Source: Pseudomonas hormoni
GTDB taxonomy: Bacteria; Pseudomonadota; Gammaproteobacteria; Pseudomonadales; Pseudomonadaceae
NCBI RefSeq assembly: GCF_018502625.1
Contig: NZ_CP075566.1
Coordinates: 5,149,001-5,213,000 of the forward strand
Direction of reading: 5' to 3'
DNA: 64,000 nt
Program-made: the position numbers and the translations under genes
Shown: piece by piece, positions 1 through 9,372 of the stretch
Position numbering within the stretch: the stretch's first letter is position 1
Layout of the letters: every line of letters begins with the position of its first letter
The notes under the pieces: generated by a model
Database searches by the model: none
Seen by the model: only the letters and a program-made list of their open reading frames with translations
Told to the model about the DNA's origin: nothing

Positions 1-1021
1 TCGGGTCAGCCACTTTATCTTTGTTCTGCGCGCCGGTCGGCGAACGGCTTTGCAGACGGTCGCGGGCGTATTCGATGGCGTTCTGGTAAGAGCGCTCGCC
101 AGAGGCCAGGCCCTGGATGCCGACGCCCAGACGTTCGTAGTTCATCATGGTGAACATCGCCGCCAGACCTTTGTTCGGCTCGCCGATCAGATAGCCCACG
201 GCTTCGTCGAAGTTCATCACGCAGGTCGCGGACGCCTGAATGCCCATCTTGTGTTCGATCGAACCGCAGGTCGCCGGGTTGCGCGCGCCCAGGCTGCCAT
301 CGGCATTGACCATGAACTTCGGCACCAGGAACAGCGAAATGCCTTTCGGCCCCGCTGGCGCGTCCGGCAGTTTCGCCAGCACCAGGTGGATGATGTTCTC
401 GGTCAGGTCGTGTTCGCCGCCGGTGATGAAAATCTTGGTGCCGCTGACTTTATAGGAACCGTCGGCCTGAGGTTCGGCCTTGGTGCGGATGATCCCCAGG
501 TCTGTGCCGGCGTGCGGCTCGGTCAGGCACATCGAACCGGCCCAGACGCCGGCATACATGTTCGGCAGGTACGCCGCTTTCAGTTCTTCGCTGGCGTGGG
601 CGTTGATCGACAGACAGGCGCCGGCGGTCAGCATCGGGTACAGACCGAACGACAGGCTCGCGGAGTTGACCATTTCTTCGACCTGAGCCGAAACCGCCTT
701 GGGCATGCCCATGCCGCCGTAGGTCGGATCGCCACCGACGCCGACCCATCCGCCTTCGGCATAAGTCTGATAAGCCTGTGTGAAACCTGCCGGCGTGGTG
801 ACAACACCGTCCGCCCAATGGCAACCTTCTTCGTCTGCCGCACGGTTCAGGGGCGCGATGCTTTTGCTGGTGACCTTGCCGGCTTCTTCAAGAATGGCTT
901 CAACGGTTTCCGCATCGACGGTCTCGGCCAGTGCAGGCAACTCGGCCCAGAGCTTGGCGACCTCGAATACTTCATTGAGGACGAAGCGCATATCGCGCAG
1001 GGGCGCTTTGTAGTCAGCCAT
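1..1021 (-). CDS. Acyl-CoA dehydrogenase, large (about 600 aa) type; 3' end beyond the window
   Basis: FAD-dependent oxidation of an acyl-CoA to the trans-2-enoyl-CoA, the first step of beta-oxidation. About 340 N-terminal residues are visible and the gene runs off the left edge, so the C-terminal part with the catalytic Glu is not seen. The start is [11 protein letters not shown], the same opening as the two paralogues at 1273-3069 and 4647-6452. Conserved blocks include MCLTEPHAGTDLG and the flavin/substrate-binding stretch ISLFLVPKF. It lies downstream of the 1273-3069 paralogue on the same strand, separated by a REP pair. This is the position of PA0508 in P. aeruginosa (synteny from memory). 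The chain length acted on cannot be read from sequence. Confidence 0.9.
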   Translation of the reverse strand, partial: MADYKAPLRDMRFVLNEVFEVAKLWAELPALAETVDAETVEAILEEAGKVTSKSIAPLNRAADEEGCHWADGVVTTPAGFTQAYQTYAEGGWVGVGGDPTYGGMGMPKAVSAQVEEMVNSASLSFGLYPMLTAGACLSINAHASEELKAAYLPNMYAGVWAGSMCLTEPHAGTDLGIIRTKAEPQADGSYKVSGTKIFITGGEHDLTENIIHLVLAKLPDAPAGPKGISLFLVPKFMVNADGSLGARNPATCGSIEHKMGIQASATCVMNFDEAVGYLIGEPNKGLAAMFTMMNYERLGVGIQGLASGERSYQNAIEYARDRLQSRSPTGAQNKDKVADP

Positions 1022-1171
1022 GGCAAACCTCGCAGGATCTTTACAGGTGATTCGTAGGAAGAAAGTTTTCGTTGGGTCCGAGTGTAACCCAACAACTTTT
1101 GAGACACATAGGGTCAGGCCATGACCGTTTTGTAATTTTTAGTCATTGAATTTTATGCCTGCGAAAACGCA

Positions 1172-1254
1172 TTCGCGGGCAAGCCTCGCTCCTACAGGGT
1201 TTGCGCCATTTTAAATTTAGCGCATGACCTGTAGGAGCAAGGCTTGCCCGCGAA
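1172..1254. repeat. REP inverted pair, class A
   Basis: Two facing arms with the core GTAGGAGCRAGGCTTG ending in CCCGCGAA, separated by about 29 bp, lie between two acyl-CoA dehydrogenase genes. The same class recurs at 15.5, 18.6 and 21.3 kb. Confidence 0.9.
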
Positions 1255-1272
1255 GCTTTGCAAACGTAACCG

Positions 1273-3069
1273 TTACAGCGCAAACAACTCCGCCGGCAAC
1301 TTCATCAGGCATTCGCTGCCCGCTTCGATGGCCGCGCGATGAGCGGCAGTGCGCGGCAGCAAGCGCTTGAAGTAAAACTCGCTGGTCGCCAGTTTGCCCC
1401 GGCAGTAATCGGCATCGCCGCTGCCCGCATCCAGTTGTGACTGAGCCACCAGTGCCATGCGCAGCCACAAATAGCCAAGGATGATGTAACCGCTGTACAT
1501 CAGGTAGTCCACCGACGCGGCGCCCACTTCGTCCGGATTCTTCATTGCGGCCATGCCGACCTGGGTGGTCAACTCGCCCCACTGCTGATTCAACCCATTG
1601 AGTTGCGCCACATAACTGGCGAGTTGCGGATGCCCGGCGTTCGCCGCGCAAAACTTGTGAACGATTTTGGTAAAGCCCCGCAGCAGTTTGCCCTGACTGC
1701 CGAGCACTTTGCGCCCCAGCAAATCCAGCGCCTGAATGCCGTTGGTGCCTTCGTAGATCGGTGCAATCCGGCAATCGCGAACCAGTTGCTCCATGCCCCA
1801 TTCACGAATGAACCCGTGACCGCCAAACACTTGCATGCCGAGGTTGGTCACTTCCAGCCCGGTGTCGGTCATGAAGGCTTTGCAGATCGGCGTCAGGAAG
1901 GCCAACAGGTCTTCGGCGTCCTGCCGCGTGGTTTCATCCGGGCTCAGGTGCGCAACGTCCAGCAATTGCGCGGTGAAGTACGTCAACGCGCGATTGCCTT
2001 CGTTGAAGGCTTTCATGGTCAGCAACATCCGGCGCACATCGGGGTGAACGATGATCGGGTCGGCGACTTTTTCCGGCGCTTTCGGGCCGGTCAGCGAGCG
2101 CATCTGCAAACGGTCGTTGGCGTACTTGATTGCGCCCTGGAAGCTCGCTTCGCCCAGACACAAACCCTGCATCCCCGTGCCGAGGCGCGCATGGTTCATC
2201 ATGGTGAACATGCAGTTCAGGCCCTTGTTCGGTTCACCGATCAGGAAGCCCCTGGCCTCGTCGAAGTTCAGCACGCAGGTGGCCGAAGCCTTGATGCCCA
2301 TCTTGTGCTCGATCGAGCCGCAGGAAACGCCGTTGCGCTCGCCCGCTCCACCGTCGGCATCCGGCAGGAATTTGGGAACGATAAACAGCGAAATGCCCCG
2401 GGTTCCTGCAGGCGCATCAGGCAGTTTCGCCAGCACGAGGTGAATGATGTTGTCGCTCATGTCGTGTTCGCCGGCGGAGATGAAGATCTTGCTGCCGGAG
2501 ATCGCGTAACTGCCGTCCGCCGCAGGCACGGCGCGGGTCTTGATGATGCCCAGATCAGTGCCGCAATGAGCTTCGGTCAGGCACATGGTGCCGGTCCACT
2601 GACCCGCGGTGAGTTTGCTCAGGTAGGTGTTTTTCTGTTCGTCGGTGCCATGGGCATGAATGGCCGACATAGCACCGTGGGTCAGACCGGGGTACATGCC
2701 CCAGGAAGTGTTGCTGGACGCGACCATCTCGCTGATGACCAGCCCCAGAGAAATCGGTAAGCCTTGACCGCCGTAAGCGGGATCAGCCGCCAGACCATGC
2801 CAGCCACCTTCCACGTATTGTGCAAAGGCTTGCTTGAAGCCTGCAGGCGTTGTCACCACGCCATTGTCGAAATGGCAGCCTTCTTCGTCGCCGCTGCGAT
2901 TGAGCGGTGCCAGCACGTTCTCGCAGAATTTCGCACCTTCTTCGAGGATCGCATTGACCATGTCCGGGCTGGCCTCGGTGGCACCCAGCGCCGCGTAGTT
3001 GCGGTGAAAATCGAAGACGTGGTCGATCAGAAAGCGCATGTCGCGCAGGGGAGCTTTGTACTCGGGCAT
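1273..3069 (-). CDS. Acyl-CoA dehydrogenase, large (598 aa) type
   Basis: FAD-dependent acyl-CoA dehydrogenase of the roughly 600-residue family that carries an extra C-terminal domain. The start chosen is MPEYKAPLRDM at 3069, with GGAG eight bases upstream; an ATG two codons earlier at 3075 lies too close to that GGAG. Visible blocks are MCLTEAHCGTDLG near residue 160, ISLFIVPKF, and [13 protein letters not shown] near residue 440. The Glu of YEGT corresponds to the catalytic base of the family. The diguanylate cyclase gene lies 90 bp upstream on the same strand, so the two may share a transcript. It corresponds in order to PA0507. Substrate chain length is unknown. Confidence 0.93.
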   Translation of the reverse strand: MPEYKAPLRDMRFLIDHVFDFHRNYAALGATEASPDMVNAILEEGAKFCENVLAPLNRSGDEEGCHFDNGVVTTPAGFKQAFAQYVEGGWHGLAADPAYGGQGLPISLGLVISEMVASSNTSWGMYPGLTHGAMSAIHAHGTDEQKNTYLSKLTAGQWTGTMCLTEAHCGTDLGIIKTRAVPAADGSYAISGSKIFISAGEHDMSDNIIHLVLAKLPDAPAGTRGISLFIVPKFLPDADGGAGERNGVSCGSIEHKMGIKASATCVLNFDEARGFLIGEPNKGLNCMFTMMNHARLGTGMQGLCLGEASFQGAIKYANDRLQMRSLTGPKAPEKVADPIIVHPDVRRMLLTMKAFNEGNRALTYFTAQLLDVAHLSPDETTRQDAEDLLAFLTPICKAFMTDTGLEVTNLGMQVFGGHGFIREWGMEQLVRDCRIAPIYEGTNGIQALDLLGRKVLGSQGKLLRGFTKIVHKFCAANAGHPQLASYVAQLNGLNQQWGELTTQVGMAAMKNPDEVGAASVDYLMYSGYIILGYLWLRMALVAQSQLDAGSGDADYCRGKLATSEFYFKRLLPRTAAHRAAIEAGSECLMKLPAELFAL

Positions 3070-3159
3070 GGTCATTTCTCCGGCAGCAGATTCCTTAAAC
3101 CTACTGCCGCCGACCACGCCTCACAATCACAGTCCAGACGCTGAATGCGCCATCATCAC

Positions 3160-4482
3160 TCAACCCGCAGCCGCCTCGCGCACCGCACCACGACGGTTCT
3201 GACCGTAAGCCACCACACAGTTTCGCCCGGCACCTTTGGCAGCGTAGAGCGCCTCATCGGCAGACTTGAGCACTTTTTCAGGGTTACGTTGATCCACGCG
3301 TTCGGCGACGCCGATGCTGACGGTGACCGACACACTCGAAGCCGCGGAACCGGAACGACGCTGACGACCCTGCTGATCGTCCTGAGGACGATTGTCCTGG
3401 TTACGCAGTTGAATATTGTAGGTCGCAATGGATTCACGGATCACTTCCAGGTGGGGCATGCACTCCTCGAGCGTCTTGCCCGCAAACACCAGTGCAAATT
3501 CCTCACCGCCATAGCGATACGCCCTACCGCCACCGCCGATTTTCGACAACTTGCTGGCAACCAGGCGCAGCACCTGATCGCCGACGTCGTGACCGTGGGT
3601 GTCGTTGAATTTCTTGAAGTGGTCGACGTCGCTCATGGCCAATACGTAATTGCGCCCCAGGCGCTGCATGCGTTCGTTCAAGGCACGGCGCCCCGGCAGA
3701 CCGGTAAGCTCATCACGGAAAGCCATTTGATAGGCTTCATGGGCAACCGCCGCGGCGATCATCAACATCACCTGACTGCACATGATGTTAAGGGTAAACG
3801 GCAGGATGAAGGTTTTCGGTAACGCCCAGAACAACCCGAGCAAACCCACCAGTTGTGCGGCGTGCAACGGTCTGGGATTGCGCCAGTATTGCCAGCTCAG
3901 CAGCAGGAACGAGGCGATGAATACCGGGTAAGACAGCTGAATCAGGCTCATCCACGCACCATGCAGGGCGGGCCAGCGGATTTCCGACAGCCACATCAGC
4001 AACGCCTGTGGGTAACTTTGCTCCAGCCCCAACGCCACACTGCCGACGGCCAGCAACACCGCGAAGCGCGCGACCATGTCCTGGAACAAATGGGTGCGTT
4101 CCTGCCACGCCGCGAACACACCAAACAGCAGCGGAAGCAGCAAACAGCACAGGTGAAAAACCACAGCGGCGTCTTCGCGCACCTTACCGTTGTCGCGGTA
4201 ATAGTCGGTCTGGGTGTCGAGCAGGTAGTAAGCGATGTACACCGTGACCATCAGAAACAGCTCGCGCTGACGTCGGTAAACCGCGCAGTAAGCGCCACCG
4301 AGCAACAAAACGAGGGTGGGCAACACGTTGAACAGCGACGTGAAGAAGACGTTCAGATCCTTGACGTAGGCAGCCGCCAGCCCCGCAATCAAAAGCAGAA
4401 GTGACGGTAGGAAATGACTGAAACGTACAGCGGAAGAACGCGGCAAGGGTAAAAGCTCCGACCCGGCAAACTGAGATGGCAT
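3160..4482 (-). CDS. Membrane-bound GGDEF diguanylate cyclase
   Basis: Predicted to make cyclic di-GMP from two GTP at the inner membrane. The 440-residue protein has an N-terminal membrane region of about six or seven segments (residues 24-245) and then a GGDEF domain (about 250-425) with the signature GGEEF at residues 325-329 and the metal/GTP motif SDVDHFKKFND near 284-294. The usual product-inhibition motif RxxD five residues before GGEEF is absent (GGGR is there instead). A polar insert rich in Gln, Arg and Asp occupies residues 360-383 within the catalytic domain. No EAL domain or known sensor domain is seen. It is flanked on both sides by acyl-CoA dehydrogenase genes on the same strand. 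Confidence 0.9.
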   Translation of the reverse strand: MPSQFAGSELLPLPRSSAVRFSHFLPSLLLLIAGLAAAYVKDLNVFFTSLFNVLPTLVLLLGGAYCAVYRRQRELFLMVTVYIAYYLLDTQTDYYRDNGKVREDAAVVFHLCCLLLPLLFGVFAAWQERTHLFQDMVARFAVLLAVGSVALGLEQSYPQALLMWLSEIRWPALHGAWMSLIQLSYPVFIASFLLLSWQYWRNPRPLHAAQLVGLLGLFWALPKTFILPFTLNIMCSQVMLMIAAAVAHEAYQMAFRDELTGLPGRRALNERMQRLGRNYVLAMSDVDHFKKFNDTHGHDVGDQVLRLVASKLSKIGGGGRAYRYGGEEFALVFAGKTLEECMPHLEVIRESIATYNIQLRNQDNRPQDDQQGRQRRSGSAASSVSVTVSIGVAERVDQRNPEKVLKSADEALYAAKGAGRNCVVAYGQNRRGAVREAAAG

Positions 4483-4590
4483 TGTGCCTGCTCATCGAGC
4501 GGCATGTCACATAGCCATCCTCTTTAACGGCAGCAAAGTCGTTCTTCTTAGCGTTTTAGTCAGGAATATTTACGCGCGTAAATCGCGCAC

Positions 4591-4626
4591 AAAAAAGCCG
4601 CTGCTCCCAAAGGAAACAGCGGCTTT
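4591..4626 (-). terminator. Rho-independent terminator after the 4647-6452 gene
   Basis: A 10-bp stem (AAAGCCGCTG pairing with CAGCGGCTTT) with a 13-nt loop is followed by a T run when read on the minus strand. It lies 21 bp beyond the stop codon of the acyl-CoA dehydrogenase and separates it from the diguanylate cyclase gene. Confidence 0.88.
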
Positions 4627-4646
4627 CTGAAGCGACCGCTCGGGAC

Positions 4647-6452
4647 TTAGTAGCCCAGTGCGAAGTCTTCTTCTTTCATGTCCATCAGGTTGTTGGCACC
4701 CGACAGCATGGTTGCAACGTGAGTGCGGGTACGCGGCAGGATGCGCTGGAAGTAGAAGCGCGCTGTCTGCAGCTTGGCGGTGTAGAACGCCGTTTCGGTG
4801 GTGCCGGCCGCCAGTTTCTCGGCCGCCAGACGTGCCATGTCAGCCCAGAAGTAGGCCAGGCAGGCGTAACCGGAGTACATCAGGTAGTCCACGGAGGCCG
4901 CGCCAACTTCTTCGCGATCTTTCATGGCCGCCATACCGACCTTCATGGTCAGCTCGCCCCACTCTTTGTTCAGTGCAGCCAGCGGTGCGACGAATTCCTG
5001 AACGGCTTCGTTGCCTTCGTTGGTCTGGCAGAACTTGTGGACGATCTTGGTGAAGCCTTTCAGGGCCTCGCCTTGGGTCATCAGCACTTTACGGCCCAGC
5101 AGGTCGAGCGCCTGGATACCGGTGGTGCCTTCGTACAGCATCGAAATGCGGCTGTCGCGAACGTTCTGCTCCATGCCCCACTCGGCGATGAAGCCGTGGC
5201 CACCGTAGATTTGCACGCCGTGGTTGGCGGATTCGAAACCGACTTCAGTCATGAAGGCTTTGGCGATTGGCGTCATGAATGCCAGCAGCGCGTCGGCTTT
5301 CTTCTTCTCTTCTTCGTCCACGCCGTACTTGACGATGTCGACTTGCTTGGCGGTGAAGTAAACCATCGCGCGGTTGCCTTCGGCGAACGCCTTCATGGTC
5401 AACAGCATGCGACGTACATCAGGGTGCACGATGATCGGGTCAGCGGCTTTTTCCGGCGCTTTCGGGCCAGTCAGGGAGCGCATTTGCAGACGATCACGAG
5501 CGTATTTCAGGCCGCCCTGGAAGCCGATCTCGGCGTGGGCCAGACCTTGCAGCGCGGTGCCCAGACGTGCGGTGTTCATGAAGGTGAACATGCAGTTCAG
5601 GCCTTTGTTCGCAGGGCCGATCAGGAAACCGGTGGCCGCGTCGAAGTTCATCACGCAGGTGGCGTTACCATGGATGCCCATTTTGTGTTCCAGGGAACCA
5701 CAGGACACGGCGTTACGTGCACCGATCGAACCGTCTTCGTTCGGCAGGAACTTCGGAACGATGAACAGCGAGATGCCTTTGGTGCCAGCCGGTGCATCCG
5801 GCAGGCGGGCCAGCACGATGTGGACGATGTTGTCGGCCATGTCGTGTTCACCGGCCGAGATGAAGATCTTGGTGCCGGAGACTTTATAGGAACCGTCGGC
5901 CTGAGGTTCGGCCTTGGTGCGCAACATGCCCAGGTCAGTGCCGCAGTGCGGTTCGGTCAGGCACATGGTGCCGGTCCATTCGCCGGACACCAGCTTGGTC
6001 AGGTAAGCCTCTTGCTGCTCAGGCGTGCCGTGCTCGGAGATGGTGTTCATCGCGCCATGCGACAGGCCTGGGTACATGCCCCACGACCAGTTGGCTTCGC
6101 CGACCATTTCGCTGACAGCCAGACCCAGAGACTCTGGCAGGCCTTGGCCGCCGTGCTCTACGTCGTGGGCCAGGCTCGGCCAGCCGCCTTCGACGAATTG
6201 TTTGTAGGCTTCTTTGAAGCCAGTCGGGGTTTTAACGCCGGACTCGCTCCAGGTGCAGCCTTCGGTGTCACCCACGCGGTTCAGCGGAGCCAGCACCTGC
6301 TCACAAAACTTGGCGCCTTCTTCGAGAATGGCGTCAACCATGTCCGGAGTTGCGTCTGCACAAGCCGGAAGGCTCTGATAGTGCGCTTCGTAGCCGAGCA
6401 GTTCGTCACGAACGAAGCGAATATCACGCAAGGGGGCCTTGTAGTCAGGCAT
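4647..6452 (-). CDS. Acyl-CoA dehydrogenase, large (601 aa) type, PA0506-like
   Basis: Third member of the paralogous set, starting [11 protein letters not shown] and ending in an acidic tail (KEEDFALGY). Blocks seen are [23 protein letters not shown] and [13 protein letters not shown], whose Glu is the expected catalytic base. It is closely similar over its whole length to the gene at 1273-3069. It has its own terminator, and an upstream region with two adjacent PsrA-like inverted repeats. This agrees with recalled work placing the P. aeruginosa orthologue PA0506 under the fatty-acid-responsive repressor PsrA. A role in long-chain fatty acid beta-oxidation is likely; substrate range is not shown by sequence. 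Confidence 0.93.
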   Translation of the reverse strand: MPDYKAPLRDIRFVRDELLGYEAHYQSLPACADATPDMVDAILEEGAKFCEQVLAPLNRVGDTEGCTWSESGVKTPTGFKEAYKQFVEGGWPSLAHDVEHGGQGLPESLGLAVSEMVGEANWSWGMYPGLSHGAMNTISEHGTPEQQEAYLTKLVSGEWTGTMCLTEPHCGTDLGMLRTKAEPQADGSYKVSGTKIFISAGEHDMADNIVHIVLARLPDAPAGTKGISLFIVPKFLPNEDGSIGARNAVSCGSLEHKMGIHGNATCVMNFDAATGFLIGPANKGLNCMFTFMNTARLGTALQGLAHAEIGFQGGLKYARDRLQMRSLTGPKAPEKAADPIIVHPDVRRMLLTMKAFAEGNRAMVYFTAKQVDIVKYGVDEEEKKKADALLAFMTPIAKAFMTEVGFESANHGVQIYGGHGFIAEWGMEQNVRDSRISMLYEGTTGIQALDLLGRKVLMTQGEALKGFTKIVHKFCQTNEGNEAVQEFVAPLAALNKEWGELTMKVGMAAMKDREEVGAASVDYLMYSGYACLAYFWADMARLAAEKLAAGTTETAFYTAKLQTARFYFQRILPRTRTHVATMLSGANNLMDMKEEDFALGY

Positions 6453-6512
6453 AGCGATAAACCTCTGCTGATGTAACCGGGAATGAACGACCGTGGTGAT
6501 TTGTTGTAACGG

Positions 6513-6540
6513 TCAAACAGTTGTTTGAAACATACGTTTA
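6513..6540 (-). promoter_or_regulatory. Tandem PsrA-type operators upstream of the acyl-CoA dehydrogenase gene
   Basis: CAAAC-AGTT-GTTTG at 6514-6527 matches the published PsrA consensus (G/C)AAAC-N2-4-GTTT(G/C) exactly. Sharing its last base, GAAAC-ATAC-GTTTA follows at 6527-6540 and matches except for the final base. They lie 62-88 bp upstream of the start codon at 6452. Repression relieved by long-chain acyl-CoA or fatty acid is inferred. Confidence 0.7.
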
Positions 6541-6679
6541 CGCCCAAATCTTGTCAAGCGTCGATCTTTTGCCGTTCGTCATGGCTCGACGCAAATCCCG
6601 GACGCACGGCAACACTGCGCCGTTGCCCAGGCAACACGCCGTATAACAAAGTTTAGTTTGGAGAGAAGGACTTACGCAC

Positions 6680-6706
6680 AAAAACGCCGCGAGAAATCGC
6701 GGCGTT
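6680..6706 (-). terminator. Rho-independent terminator after the small rod-like gene
   Basis: A perfect 10-bp stem (AACGCCGCGA with TCGCGGCGTT) and a four-base loop are followed by T residues on the minus strand, 23 bp past the stop codon at 6730. Confidence 0.85.
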
Positions 6707-6729
6707 GGAAGTACTGATTCAGCGGAGGA

Positions 6730-7026
6730 TCAGGCGAAGGTATCGATCAACGTGCCGAGCATTTCATCGGAAGCCTTGGCGACTGCTACGCCCGCCGCGA
6801 CCTGAAACTTGCCCTGCGCCATCTCGACCATGTTGCTGGCCAGGTCCGACTGCTGACTGCGATCGACCGAACGCAGGCGATCGACCTGAACCTCGGAAGA
6901 CTGACTGGTCACCGAGCGCTCGATTGTATTGTTGGCGATCTGCCCGGAAGCCTGATCGACACGGTTCTGCCCTGTCTGAATAGTGCTCAGACCGGCATAA
7001 AAAGCGGTACTTCCTGAGATTTCCAT
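6730..7026 (-). CDS. 98-residue protein resembling fused ends of a flagellar rod/hook protein
   Basis: The start is ATG at 7026 (MEISGSTAFYAGLS). Residues 5-36 (AGLSTIQTGQNRVDQASGQI then ANN) resemble the N-terminal rod motif of FlgB/FlgC/FlgE/FlgG. Residues 60-98 (SDLASNMVEMAQGKF, then a helix ending in SDEMLGTLIDTFA) resemble the C-terminal helix of those proteins, which typically reads NxVxEMVxMIxAQRxYxAN...DEML. The middle of a normal rod protein is missing and only about 25 polar residues join the two ends. There is no signal peptide, which fits flagellar export substrates. It sits 120 bp downstream of bioD on the same strand and has its own terminator. The P. aeruginosa gene in this position (PA0505) is only a hypothetical protein as far as I recall. 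A flagellar role is inference. Confidence 0.75.
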   Translation of the reverse strand: MEISGSTAFYAGLSTIQTGQNRVDQASGQIANNTIERSVTSQSSEVQVDRLRSVDRSQQSDLASNMVEMAQGKFQVAAGVAVAKASDEMLGTLIDTFA

Positions 7027-7146
7027 GGGAGAACTCGTCCTACAAAGGATCAACAGCGGGCATTGAAACAGACGCACGCGCAAAACACCCGACAAAAACA
7101 CTAATGGCACAGTGCCTTGTCATAGGTAAAACCATCGCTTGAATGG

Positions 7147-7827
7147 TCAGTCCAGCAAATCCAGCTGAAGGTGTTCCGCCACCGCCTCTGCTGTCACCAG
7201 CTTGAGTTTCGGCACTCGCCCCAGACACGGCGCGGGGATCCGCTCGGCAAGCGTGGCAAGGTTTTCTTCAAGGCGCGCCGTCTTGGCATCGATGATATTG
7301 GCTACCCAACCCGCCAGCTGCAAACCGTCCTGCGCAATCGCCTCGGCTGTCAGCAACGCATGGTTAATGCAACCCAGCCGCACGCCGACCACCAGAATCA
7401 CCGGAAGATCCAGCGCCATGGCCAGGTCCGACAGGTTGTCCTGATCCGCCAACGGCACGCGCCAGCCACCGGCGCCTTCGATCAGGGTGAAATCCGCCTG
7501 CATCTCCAGAATCTGCTGCATCGGTGCCAACAAGGATTGCACCGTCAACGCCACGCCAGCCTCCCGCGCCGCCAGATGCGGTGCGATTGCAGGTTCGAAC
7601 GCCACCGGATTGACCTGTGCATACGTCAGCGGCAACGAACATTCCGCCAGCAACGCCAACGCATCGGCGTTGCGCAAACCCTTGGGCGTCACGTCGCAAC
7701 CCGAAGCAACCGGTTTCCCCGCCGCCGTACTCAGGCCCGCCGACCGCGCGGCATGCAACAAACCCGCAGCCACAGTGGTCTTGCCGACATCGGTGTCAGT
7801 ACCGGTGATGAAATACGCTGCGCTCAT
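7147..7827 (-). CDS. bioD: Dethiobiotin synthetase
   Basis: ATP-dependent carboxylation and ring closure of 7,8-diaminopelargonate to dethiobiotin in the cytoplasm. The P-loop GTDTDVGKT is at residues 8-16, and [10 protein letters not shown] carries the second conserved motif. The ATG at 7827 overlaps the bioC stop by four bases (ATGA), and the resulting 226-residue length is the family norm. It is the last gene of bioBFHCD, so translation is probably coupled to bioC. An upstream in-frame extension exists but reads through bioC and has no family match. Confidence 0.96.
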   Translation of the reverse strand: MSAAYFITGTDTDVGKTTVAAGLLHAARSAGLSTAAGKPVASGCDVTPKGLRNADALALLAECSLPLTYAQVNPVAFEPAIAPHLAAREAGVALTVQSLLAPMQQILEMQADFTLIEGAGGWRVPLADQDNLSDLAMALDLPVILVVGVRLGCINHALLTAEAIAQDGLQLAGWVANIIDAKTARLEENLATLAERIPAPCLGRVPKLKLVTAEAVAEHLQLDLLD

Positions 7828-8648
7828 AAGGGTTTCTCCATAACGGCATACACCACTTGATAAGTCGCCGGCAGGCCTTCGGCCTGACGAAACTGTTCGT
7901 AAGCCTCGACCAGGCCGAGAATCCGCGCCCTGCCGGTCAAACCGCCCGGCCGTCCGGGATTCAGGTTGTGCGCACCCAGCGCCTTGAGTTCGTGAGTCAG
8001 GCTGCGCACATCCGGGTAATGCAGCACGTGAGGACGGGTTTGCAGACTCGCGACCTTCAAACCGCTGGCCGCGCACAGCTGTTGATAAACCCCGAACTCG
8101 CGGAAGCGGTTGACGTGCACCATGCCATCCACTTGCCTCCAACTGTCACGCAGCTCAAACAGCGTGCCCACGCACAGACTAGCAAATGCAAACTTTCCGC
8201 TAGGTTTCAGCACACGATGGGCTTCACTGAGCACCGAAGCGAAGTCCGCGCACCACTGCACCGCCAGGCTGGAGAAGATCAGATCACAGGTCGAATCCTG
8301 CAAGGGCAGTCGTTCCGCATCTCCGGCGATGAAGTGCGTGGCCCCACCCAACGGGCGCGCGTGATTGAGCATGCCTTCGGCAATATCCAGCGCCACGCCG
8401 TGACCGGCAGGAAAACGTTCACCCAGCACGCGACTGAAATGCCCGGTGCCACAGCCCAGGTCCAGCCAGCGACCCGGCACGAAATCACCCGGCAAATGGC
8501 TTAACAACTGGCTGCCGACATCACGCTGCAATTCGGCGACGCTGTCATAGCTGGCCGCCGCACGGGAAAAGGACGCGGCCACCTGGCGCTTGTCCGGCAA
8601 GCCGCCGGGCTGCTTTGGAAGGGGAAGCGGAAGGGATAAATCAGTCAT
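7824..8648 (-). CDS. bioC: Malonyl-[acyl carrier protein] O-methyltransferase
   Basis: SAM-dependent methylation of malonyl-ACP, which disguises the primer so that the fatty acid synthesis machinery can build the pimeloyl chain. The SAM-binding motif LDLGCGTG is at residues 62-69, preceded by the BioC-typical [13 protein letters not shown] at 23-35. The start chosen is [11 protein letters not shown] at 8648, which overlaps the end of bioH by 8 bp as bioH does with bioF; an ATG at 8660 is possible. The length is 274 residues. It is the fourth gene of the operon and is transcribed together with bioH and bioD. Confidence 0.94.
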   Translation of the reverse strand: MTDLSLPLPLPKQPGGLPDKRQVAASFSRAAASYDSVAELQRDVGSQLLSHLPGDFVPGRWLDLGCGTGHFSRVLGERFPAGHGVALDIAEGMLNHARPLGGATHFIAGDAERLPLQDSTCDLIFSSLAVQWCADFASVLSEAHRVLKPSGKFAFASLCVGTLFELRDSWRQVDGMVHVNRFREFGVYQQLCAASGLKVASLQTRPHVLHYPDVRSLTHELKALGAHNLNPGRPGGLTGRARILGLVEAYEQFRQAEGLPATYQVVYAVMEKPL

Positions 8649-9372
8649 CACCGGACTCATGCAAAAAGGCCTGGATCGCCCCCGCCACACCGTGAGGGTC
8701 TTCCAGAAGAAACGCGTGGCTGGCCTGTTCAATCAGGCCGATTTCAACGTCCGGCAGCAACGCCAGCAAATCCCCCGCCGCTTCGGCCGGCACCAGCCCG
8801 TCGAGACCGGCGAACAAATGCAGCTGCGGGCCGCGGAATGCTTGCAATGCCTGACGGGTATCCAGTTGCGCAAGCAGCTCCAGGCCGTTCATCAATACCG
8901 AAGCAGAGGTGTGGGGCGCGCCACCGAGCAATAACCGTGACAATCCGCGCGGGTCTGCGGCGCCTTGAGCGCAGAGCAGCGAAAAGCGCTTCAGCGTCAT
9001 CCGTGGATCGGCGCTGCATCCGGCCAGAAACGCGTCGAAGGTCTCGCCGGGCATCGCGTTTGGCCATTGCTCATGGCCGACAAACGAAGGATTGCTCGCC
9101 AGGGTCAACAAGCCACAACAACGATCGCCGCGTCGGGCCGCCAACTCGGAAGCGAGCATCCCGCCAAGGGACCAGCCGCCGAGCCAGGCGTCTTGCGGGA
9201 TCGTCGAATCCAGTTCATCAAGCCATTCTTCAAGGTCGCTGGATTCCAGCTCCGGCAGCGGCTCGATCTCAACGCGCAGGTGTTCGTCCAGCCCTTGCAA
9301 CGCAGCTGCCAATGGCTCCAGAGGTGAAATCCCGAGCCCCCAGCCAGGTAGCAGAATCAGACGATCACGCAT
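8641..9372 (-). CDS. bioH: Pimeloyl-ACP methyl ester carboxylesterase
   Basis: Alpha/beta hydrolase that removes the methyl ester from pimeloyl-ACP methyl ester and so ends chain growth. The start [14 protein letters not shown] at 9372 is chosen by alignment with the family and overlaps the bioF stop by 8 bp. The nucleophile elbow GWSLGG puts the catalytic Ser at residue 68, and a C-terminal His ([12 protein letters not shown]) fits the triad. It is 243 residues long. Its place inside the bio operon, rather than elsewhere as in E. coli, is usual in Pseudomonas. Confidence 0.92.
   Translation of the reverse strand: MRDRLILLPGWGLGISPLEPLAAALQGLDEHLRVEIEPLPELESSDLEEWLDELDSTIPQDAWLGGWSLGGMLASELAARRGDRCCGLLTLASNPSFVGHEQWPNAMPGETFDAFLAGCSADPRMTLKRFSLLCAQGAADPRGLSRLLLGGAPHTSASVLMNGLELLAQLDTRQALQAFRGPQLHLFAGLDGLVPAEAAGDLLALLPDVEIGLIEQASHAFLLEDPHGVAGAIQAFLHESGDD

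Noticed and set aside
7106..7116. GGCACAGTGCC palindrome read as a sigma-54 element before the rod-like gene
   Set aside because: Only the GGCAC half resembles a -24 box; the required -12 element is not at the right distance.
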